Origin: Balneolaceae bacterium
GTDB lineage: Bacteria; Bacteroidota; Rhodothermia; Balneolales; Balneolaceae
Assembly: GCA_007129085.1 (NCBI GenBank)
Contig: SKWF01000218.1
Coordinates: 1 to 21,222 of the forward strand
DNA length: 21,222 nt
Direction: 5' to 3'
A program made the translations under genes and the position numbers. Shown in pieces: positions 15,852-21,222 of this stretch; within the stretch, counting starts at the first letter, position 1; each line of letters starts with the position of its first letter. The notes under the pieces are model-generated. The model saw only the letters and a list, made by a program, of their open reading frames with translations. It was not told the DNA's origin and searched no databases.

Positions 15852-16916
15852 TTATGATATCACAGTTCTGTAGTAATCAATATCTTCAAGAATTGCCCCG
15901 GTACCTCTAACTACAGCCGTTAGTGGATCTTCCGCTATGTGTACGGGCAGATCTGTTGTTTCCATGATAAGCTTATCGAGATTTTTAAGAAGCGCACCGC
16001 CACCGGTTAGCATGATTCCACGGTCGAGAATATCGGCTGATAGTTCAGGTGGAGTCTGCTCAAGAGATTTCGTAATAGACTCAACAATAGTATTAACGGA
16101 TTCAGAAATTGCTTCACGCACATCTTTAGATGTTACCTGGCGAGTACGTGGTACACCGTTTACTAAATCACGCCCTTTGGTAATCATTTCGAGCTCTTCA
16201 TCAAGAGGAGCAGCACTACCAATTTCGCATTTAATTTTTTCCGCCGTTCTCTCACCAATCAACAAATTGTGATTTCTTCTAAAATAGTTGATGATATCCT
16301 CATTCAGCTCATCACCACCCAAACGCACGGATTGTGCATAAACAATTCCTGAGAGAGCAATAACGGCGATTTCCGTTGTTCCACCACCAATATCTACAAT
16401 CATGTTACCCACCGGCTCGTGAACATCAAGCCCGATACCAATAGCTGCTGCCATCGGCTCATCCACAAGATAAACCTCTTTGGCTCCCGCATGTTCAGCA
16501 CTATCACGTACTGCGCGTCGCTCAACCTCCGTAATTCCACTCGGCACACAAACAACCATCTGTCGGGTTGATGAGTACCAGCTCACCTTCACTTTTTTAA
16601 TCATGCCGCGAATCATCTGCTCGGCAACTTCAAAATCTGCAATTACGCCATCACGAAGTGGGCGTACCGTGCGGATATTTTTGTGCGTCTTTTCGTGCAT
16701 CAGGCGAGCTTCATGACCTGTTGCAACAGGAGTGCCCTGATTGTTCAGCGCAACAATAGAAGGTTCGTTTAGAACGATTCCTTTATCTCGTGCGAAAATC
16801 AGTGTATTAGCGGTTCCAAGGTCAATAGCAATATCGGTGTAAAGGAAGTCAAACAGTCCTTTTTTACCTTGAGCTTTCTTCGATTCTTTTTTTGTCTGGG
16901 TATATGTGTCGGACAT
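15852..16916 (-). CDS. mreB: Actin-like rod-shape protein MreB with lysine-rich N-terminal extension
   Basis: An ATP-dependent cytoskeletal protein, 354 residues. It forms membrane-bound filaments that guide the RodA-PBP2 wall synthase. Actin-fold motifs: IAIDLGTANTL (phosphate 1, about 29-39), MIVDIGGGTTEIAV (phosphate 2), and TGGGALLKNLD (adenosine site). A typical MreB begins about 5-10 residues before the IAIDLGTA motif. This one has 28 residues before it, and the first 19 are Lys/Ser/Thr/Gln-rich. No ATG, GTG or TTG start lies between residue 1 and that motif, so the extension appears real. A hydrophobic GLFDFL segment then resembles the membrane-binding helix. It heads the mreB-rodA operon, 99 bases after purH. 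Confidence 0.95.
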   Translation of the reverse strand: MSDTYTQTKKESKKAQGKKGLFDFLYTDIAIDLGTANTLIFARDKGIVLNEPSIVALNNQGTPVATGHEARLMHEKTHKNIRTVRPLRDGVIADFEVAEQMIRGMIKKVKVSWYSSTRQMVVCVPSGITEVERRAVRDSAEHAGAKEVYLVDEPMAAAIGIGLDVHEPVGNMIVDIGGGTTEIAVIALSGIVYAQSVRLGGDELNEDIINYFRRNHNLLIGERTAEKIKCEIGSAAPLDEELEMITKGRDLVNGVPRTRQVTSKDVREAISESVNTIVESITKSLEQTPPELSADILDRGIMLTGGGALLKNLDKLIMETTDLPVHIAEDPLTAVVRGTGAILEDIDYYRTVIS

Positions 16917-17015
16917 CTAAATACGGTGGCGTTATCATTGAGTTTTATATCATTCGAAAATACGAGATTGTAGCTCTATTTGCGAACTCAACTTTATTTT
17001 ATTACAAGCGATTAC

Positions 17016-18587
17016 TTAATGCCGAAAATGGCGGATTCCAGTGAACAACATAGCCATGTCATTTTTATTGGCTGCTTCTATAACTTCTTCGTCCCGAATG
17101 CTTCCCCCGGGTTGAATTACGGCGGTTGCACCGGCCTCTGCAGCTGCTTCTACACCGTCAGCAAATGGGAAAAATGCGTCTGATGCAATGACACTGCCTT
17201 TGAGCGATAAGTTCTCTTTTTGCGACTTTTGAACGGCAATTTCAGAGCTGTCTACACGGCTGGTTTGCCCCGTGCCAATTCCCAACGTACGACGATCTTT
17301 AGCATAAACAATTCCGTTCGATTTAATATGCTTCACTACTTTCCAGGCAAATCGTAGATCTGCCATCTCTTTTTCTGTCGGCTTTCGCTTAGTGGCAATG
17401 TTTAGATTATTTTCATTTACATCAAGTCGATTTTGTTCTTGAGCAACAGCGCCTCCAAAAATAGAGCGATAGGTAAGATGATTGGTGGAATTAAATGCTT
17501 TTATTTTCACCAATCGCCGATTTTTTTTCTTTTTCAAGAGTTCAAGTGCCTCTTCCGAAAACGACGGTGCCAGAATAATCTCCGTAAAAATTTCATCTAT
17601 CTCTTTGGCGGTATCGATGTCGAGAGTCTGGTTAGAGCAAACAATTCCACCAAAAGGGGATACCTTATCAGTTGCAAAAGCTTTCTTGTAGGCTTCATTC
17701 AATGAGCTATCGGTGGCAGCACCACATGGCACCGTATGTTTAAAGATGGCAATTGTTGGATCGGCATTTTCAAAGTCTGCCATAAAACCGAGAGCACCAT
17801 CAATATCCAGGTAGTTATTGTAGCTGAGTGCTTTACCGTGAAAGCAATCAATAAATTCGTTCTGTTCACCATACACGCCCGCTTTTTGATGTGGATTTTC
17901 TCCATATCGCAGATCGCCGGATTTTTTCAGTGATACCGAGAGTTGCTCCGGTACGTCTAACTTGTCCATCGTTGCAAAGTAGTTACTGATTGCCGAGTCG
18001 TACTCTGCGGTGTGCTCAAATGCTTTTCGTGCCAACGATTGCCGGGTTGAAAATGTGATCCCGGAATTTGCAGAGAGTTCATCACCAACAGTTTTATACT
18101 GCCCGGGATGGGTCACAACAGCAACGTGTGCAAAGTTTTTCGCTGCGGCACGGAGCATAGTTGGGCCGCCAATATCAATATTCTCGGTGGCAACGGCAGG
18201 TGTTACATTCTCTTTTTTGATGGCCTCCTTAAACGGGTAAAGGTTCACGACTACCATCTCAATGGGATCGATATTTAAGCGATCAAGCTCTTCATTATCT
18301 GCTGGGTGGCTTGTTCGGGCCAAAAGTCCACCATGTATGATAGGATGAAGCGTTTTTACGCGACCATCCAGGCACTCTTCAAAACCGGTAATTTCCGAAA
18401 CATCTTTCACCGGCAGACCTGCATCCCGGAGCACAGCAGCAGTACCGCCGGTGCTAATTAACTCTACGCTCTGTTGATGGAGTGCTTTGCCGAGCTCTAC
18501 AATTCCGGTTTTATCTGAAACAGAAAGTAGTGCACGTTTAATTTTAAGGTCGTTTGTTGGGAGAGATTCGAGGGGTTGTAAAGCCAC
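17016..18587 (-). CDS. purH: Bifunctional AICAR formyltransferase / IMP cyclohydrolase
   Basis: Catalyses the last two steps of de novo purine synthesis, AICAR to FAICAR to IMP, in the cytoplasm. It is 523 residues, normal for the family. The N-terminal MGS-like cyclohydrolase domain begins at KIKRALLSVSDKTG and includes GRVKTLHP and NLYPF. The C-terminal formyltransferase domain has the catalytic Lys283-His284 pair in FKHTVPCG (commonly KHxNPCG) and SPFGGIV. The start is GTG at 18587, nine bases after the purN stop. It adds about 15 residues to the usual N-terminus and no closer start exists. purH followed by mreB is a frequent order in Bacteroidota (from memory). Confidence 0.96.
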   Translation of the reverse strand: MALQPLESLPTNDLKIKRALLSVSDKTGIVELGKALHQQSVELISTGGTAAVLRDAGLPVKDVSEITGFEECLDGRVKTLHPIIHGGLLARTSHPADNEELDRLNIDPIEMVVVNLYPFKEAIKKENVTPAVATENIDIGGPTMLRAAAKNFAHVAVVTHPGQYKTVGDELSANSGITFSTRQSLARKAFEHTAEYDSAISNYFATMDKLDVPEQLSVSLKKSGDLRYGENPHQKAGVYGEQNEFIDCFHGKALSYNNYLDIDGALGFMADFENADPTIAIFKHTVPCGAATDSSLNEAYKKAFATDKVSPFGGIVCSNQTLDIDTAKEIDEIFTEIILAPSFSEEALELLKKKKNRRLVKIKAFNSTNHLTYRSIFGGAVAQEQNRLDVNENNLNIATKRKPTEKEMADLRFAWKVVKHIKSNGIVYAKDRRTLGIGTGQTSRVDSSEIAVQKSQKENLSLKGSVIASDAFFPFADGVEAAAEAGATAVIQPGGSIRDEEVIEAANKNDMAMLFTGIRHFRH

Positions 18588-18596
18588 GGCTATTAG

Positions 18597-19175
18597 TTAA
18601 TTATTTTCGGTTAAAAGTTGGTTAATTATTCTTGGTAGCAGTTTATGCTCTTCCTGTAATACTTTTTTTGCCAATGATTCGGCATCGTCATCAGAAGTGA
18701 CAGGGACAGTTACCTGTTCGATGATATCCCCATCATCGTAATGTTGATTTACATAATGAACAGTACAGCCAGATTCTTTCTCGCCGGCTTTAATAACGGC
18801 TTGATGCACCCGGTTACCATAAAAACCTTTACCACCAAATTTGGGAAGCAGTGCAGGATGTATATTTATGATTTTTTGATCAAATGCGTCGACGACTGAT
18901 TCTGGTATTTTTTTCAGAAATCCGGCTAATACTATCAGGTCGGGATTCCACGAAAGAAGTGTCTTTAACAACTGATTCTCGTACGCTTCCCGATCTGCGG
19001 TGGAGATAATTTTAACGGGAATATCGTTAGAATGAGCGCGCTGAATGGCACCGGCTTCGGGGTTATTGGTTATCAACCCCGATACGTTTGCTGAAATTGA
19101 ACCTGTTTGTATTGCATCAAGAATTGCCTGAAAGTTTGTACCGGATCCGGAAGCTAATACGACCAGTTTGTTCAA
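18597..19175 (-). CDS. purN: Phosphoribosylglycinamide formyltransferase 1 (GART)
   Basis: Transfers a formyl group from 10-formyltetrahydrofolate to GAR, the third step of purine synthesis. It is 192 residues. The N-terminal LASGSGTNFQAI motif binds the substrate phosphate. The active-site residues are in place: Asn104 and His106 in INIHPALLPKF, and Asp148 in YDDGD, matching E. coli Asn106, His108 and Asp144. The start is TTG at 19175, five residues before the ASGSGTN motif region; no in-frame ATG exists. A short ATG-initiated frame of five codons (19189-19172) ends in a TGA that overlaps this TTG. Together with purH it forms a purine pair, nine bases apart. Confidence 0.95.
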   Translation of the reverse strand: MNKLVVLASGSGTNFQAILDAIQTGSISANVSGLITNNPEAGAIQRAHSNDIPVKIISTADREAYENQLLKTLLSWNPDLIVLAGFLKKIPESVVDAFDQKIINIHPALLPKFGGKGFYGNRVHQAVIKAGEKESGCTVHYVNQHYDDGDIIEQVTVPVTSDDDAESLAKKVLQEEHKLLPRIINQLLTENN

Positions 19176-19231
19176 AGCAGAAAGTTCATTCAGGTTTTAA
19201 TTTTGCAAGAAGATAACGAAAAGAGATGTGA

Positions 19232-20365
19232 TTATTCACCCTCTTTTATTGCCGGCGAGGACGGGGGCGTGGAGTCAGGTTTTGAGTGGGGATTACCGAA
19301 AGCATCAAGCCGAAATACACGGTAATTATTGTAGCTCCAGGACGCCTGGTTGATGGTAATTTTAATGATTGTTGCAATGGGAATAGCGACTAACATTCCC
19401 AGAAGTCCGGCGGTTTGGGCGCCAATCATAATAATAAAGAGAATAGCCACCGGGTGCATATCTGCGGAACGGGAAAACAAGAGCGGTTGAAGAATAATGT
19501 TGTCGACAATTTGAGCAATGAGCACTGCTAAAATACATGCGATCACCAGCGAAAAATCACCGGTTTCTATAATGGAGATACCAATTGAAAGCACGTATCC
19601 AATAATGGGACCAAAATAGGGGATGGAGTTTGCCAGGCCGATAGCAATTCCTACCGAAGCGGCATTATTAAGACCGGCCACAGAAAGTGCCAGCCAACTT
19701 ATAATTCCGACAAGTGTACACTGTACAAAAACACTTCGGAAGTAGACGCCCAGCCGGGTCTCAATTTTATCAATAAGGCTGAGGATCGTTTCGAAATATT
19801 TGTTGGGAACGAGTCGAAGCAGGTCGCGACGGATTTTATGTCCATCTTTAAGAAAGAAGAATACCGCAAAAGGGATAATTAAAAAGGCGGCAAACAAGTT
19901 TGTAAAAAGATCAATCAGGTCGCCAAGCACATCGGAAAACCTGCCCACATCAAATAGGTTGTTCGATAGCACTGCAATATTTTCGCGCAGATATCCTTCC
20001 GGTATGAAATCAAAATTGCCGATAAGGCTTGCTTCAATTTGATCGGCGATAAATCGGAGATTGTCGATATCGAGCTGTCGGGCAAGACTGGCCATCTGAT
20101 TCGCTATAATGGGGATTACGGTGGTTGACCCCCAAACAATTACCAAAATAAGGGTGGCAAGCGTTATAGCTGCTGCCAGCGTGCGATTTAATCCGGCAGA
20201 CTGCATTTTGTTCACAATCGGATCGAGCGTGTAGCTAATAAGCATGGCGAGTATAGCGTATAGTGCCAAGTTGATATAATTAAATACAACAAGCACGATT
20301 AATACTGCAGCCAATACCACCAGGCCGGATTTAATAATTTTGTCGAGCGTAAGGTTATTCAGCAT
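19232..20365 (-). CDS. AI-2E family (TerC/PerM-like) integral membrane protein
   Basis: A 377-residue membrane protein with about seven or eight hydrophobic segments, matching the PF01594 family (E. coli TqsA/YdiK/PerM). Signatures: an N-terminal helix pair (about 14-45), the central FFFLKDGHKIRRDLLRLVP loop, and the ANSIPYFGPIIGYVLS motif before the last helices. A polar Ser/Pro-rich tail closes it. The family covers exporters of autoinducer-2 and of various other solutes; the substrate here is unknown. Its ATG overlaps the recX stop by 11 bases, so it probably shares the recA-recX transcript. Confidence 0.88.
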   Translation of the reverse strand: MLNNLTLDKIIKSGLVVLAAVLIVLVVFNYINLALYAILAMLISYTLDPIVNKMQSAGLNRTLAAAITLATLILVIVWGSTTVIPIIANQMASLARQLDIDNLRFIADQIEASLIGNFDFIPEGYLRENIAVLSNNLFDVGRFSDVLGDLIDLFTNLFAAFLIIPFAVFFFLKDGHKIRRDLLRLVPNKYFETILSLIDKIETRLGVYFRSVFVQCTLVGIISWLALSVAGLNNAASVGIAIGLANSIPYFGPIIGYVLSIGISIIETGDFSLVIACILAVLIAQIVDNIILQPLLFSRSADMHPVAILFIIMIGAQTAGLLGMLVAIPIATIIKITINQASWSYNNYRVFRLDAFGNPHSKPDSTPPSSPAIKEGE

Positions 20366-21056
20366 TCAGCTTTTCCAATATAATTGGCAGTGCTTTTTTT
20401 ATGGAGTCGGACGTATAGCCTTTACCGGCAAGATAACGGTAAATTTTCTGTTTACGTTTAAATAGATCCGGTTCTCTTAAAAAACGCGATCTTCTCTTCA
20501 ACGCTAAATCTACACAAATCTGATCTTGCTCCAAATCAGATGTAGCATTTTCTACGGCAATTTCCGCAGCATTTTTTCCTACTCCTTTTTTTAGCAAGGC
20601 CTGTTTTATTTTGATGGGGCCCCACTTACGCAATTCAGCTTTGTCGGCGGCAAATTTTTTGGCAAAGCGATCATCCCTGAGGAGCTCTTTGTCATCCAGC
20701 TCTTGCAGAACATCTTCAATAATTGCAGCTGAAAACCCTTTTTTTAAGAGTTTTTGTTTTAGTTCTACAGAGGCGTGATCTCTGCCGGACAGTAACAGGT
20801 AAGCTCTGTCTTTAATTTTTTGATGTTCTTCAGCTTTTTTGATGGATTGATAAAGGGAGTGGGTGAGTTCGGTACCTTTATCTAATGAAAAATCGAGCAG
20901 CGTTTGGGAGGATACGCCAATCAGGAAAGTTTTGTCGTGAAAAAGAGAAAACCGATCGTTTCGCTTTTTTTGAGGGGAGATAGATGTGACCCGCAACGGA
21001 AGTTTTTCCGCCACAGGGTCTGTATCCATATTTTTCCATGCGTCGTTACGACTCAT
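20355..21056 (-). CDS. recX: Regulatory protein RecX
   Basis: Binds RecA filaments and limits recombinase and coprotease activity. The C-terminal two-thirds carries RecX three-helix repeats: RAYLLLSGRDHASVELKQKL near the first repeat, then KGFSAAIIEDVLQELDDKELLRDDRFA, RKWGPIKIKQALLKKGV, and IYRYLAGKGYTSDSIKKAL. The reading frame stays open to 21110, but that part lies inside recA and encodes only a Lys/Arg-rich string read out of frame from the recA tail. I chose the ATG at 21056, which overlaps the recA stop by 11 bases and gives 233 residues. ATG at 21029 (224 residues) is an alternative. An ATG overlap of 11 bases also occurs at the other end of recX. Confidence 0.9.
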   Translation of the reverse strand: MSRNDAWKNMDTDPVAEKLPLRVTSISPQKKRNDRFSLFHDKTFLIGVSSQTLLDFSLDKGTELTHSLYQSIKKAEEHQKIKDRAYLLLSGRDHASVELKQKLLKKGFSAAIIEDVLQELDDKELLRDDRFAKKFAADKAELRKWGPIKIKQALLKKGVGKNAAEIAVENATSDLEQDQICVDLALKRRSRFLREPDLFKRKQKIYRYLAGKGYTSDSIKKALPIILEKLNAE

Positions 21057-21222
21057 CAGCTTTCGCGGTCTCTTTTTCTGCTTTTTTCTCCTCTTCCGGT
21101 TCCTCATCATCCGGCATCAACTTTTTGCGGACGGTATCTTCAATCTGCTGTGCCAACTCCGGATCTTCTTCCAGAAACTGGATGGCCGCGTCTGAACCCT
21201 GGCCGATCGGTTCACCATCATA
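21046..21222 (-). CDS. recA: Recombinase RecA, C-terminal end only (gene continues beyond the window)
   Basis: The last 58 codons of RecA, read from the window's edge. The frame starts YDGEPIGQGSDAAIQFLEED, which matches the RecA C-terminal domain (E. coli YKGEKIGQG...AWLKDNPE). It is followed by IEDTVRKKLMPDD and an acidic Glu/Lys tail ending KADES. RecA tails of this kind modulate DNA binding. The gene is too short here to be picked out as an open frame with a start, so it rests on this alignment from memory and on recX directly downstream. It is the primary strand-exchange protein and SOS coprotease. Confidence 0.93.
   Translation of the reverse strand, partial: YDGEPIGQGSDAAIQFLEEDPELAQQIEDTVRKKLMPDDEEPEEEKKAEKETAKADES

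Noticed and set aside
15937..16272. 111-codon + strand open frame inside mreB
   Set aside because: Ser/Arg-rich translation antisense to a conserved gene; a shadow.
16917..17015. Possible mreB promoter in the 99-base purH-mreB gap (TATTTTCG on the - strand)
   Set aside because: It matches TAnnTTTG in all but one place, but no TTTG/TTG lies at 19-21 bases upstream, and no sigma-70 pair with proper spacing was found. No terminator hairpin was seen after purH either.
21057..21110. Longer recX start at 21110
   Set aside because: The extra 18 codons overlap the recA tail and encode only an out-of-frame basic string; ATG 21056 fits the family and the junction better.
1..21222. tRNA/rRNA genes, CRISPR array, insertion sequences, phage or defence islands, toxin-antitoxin pairs
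   Set aside because: None seen. The window is almost entirely filled by recognisable housekeeping genes with short gaps and no change in base or codon use that I could see by eye.

Overview
The window is a dense stretch of bacterial housekeeping genes, mostly for building the cell envelope. The probable source is a member of the Fibrobacterota-Chlorobiota-Bacteroidota group, most likely Balneolota or Rhodothermota (halophilic Balneolaceae-like). This placement is inferred from memory, not searched. It rests on: uppS-bamA-ompH on one strand; purH directly upstream of mreB-mreC-mreD-mrdA-rodA on the other; an S41 peptidase with a Bacteroidota-type C-terminal tail; no visible Shine-Dalgarno sequence before most starts; and many TTG starts. 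No RNA genes, CRISPR, insertion sequences, phage genes or defence genes were seen. No stretch over 300 bases lacks a gene.

Region 1 (1-9433, + strand): a partial MltD-like lytic transglycosylase with three LysM domains, a membrane-anchored PDZ/S41 peptidase, a PHP-family phosphoesterase, lumazine synthase (ribH), undecaprenyl diphosphate synthase (uppS), the outer-membrane assembly factor BamA, and three tandem OmpH/Skp-like periplasmic chaperones. A strong intrinsic terminator at 9460-9490 closes the block. The genes link peptidoglycan turnover, the lipid carrier for wall synthesis, and insertion of outer-membrane proteins.

Region 2 (9538-11427): a von Willebrand factor A protein on the - strand and rnhB (RNase HII) on the + strand, diverging from a 138-base gap. 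rnhB overlaps the end of rodA by 21 bases, tail to tail.

Region 3 (11407-21222, - strand; transcription runs from high to low coordinates): recA (C-terminal end only), recX, an AI-2E-family membrane protein, purN, purH, then the rod-shape elongation genes mreB, mreC, mreD, mrdA (PBP2) and rodA. Most junctions are tight or overlapping (recA/recX 11 bases, recX/AI-2E 11 bases, mreC/mreD 4 bases, mrdA/rodA 4 bases). This suggests co-transcription of at least recA-recX-transporter and mreB-rodA. The second group encodes the cytoskeletal filament, its membrane partners, and the transpeptidase/glycosyltransferase pair that builds the lateral wall.

I found no convincing new system. The points worth a second look are small: the OmpH triplication, a VWA protein without its usual ATPase neighbour, a lysine-rich N-terminal extension on MreB, the 15-base near-duplication at the uppS start, frequent non-ATG starts, and the overlapping gene ends.
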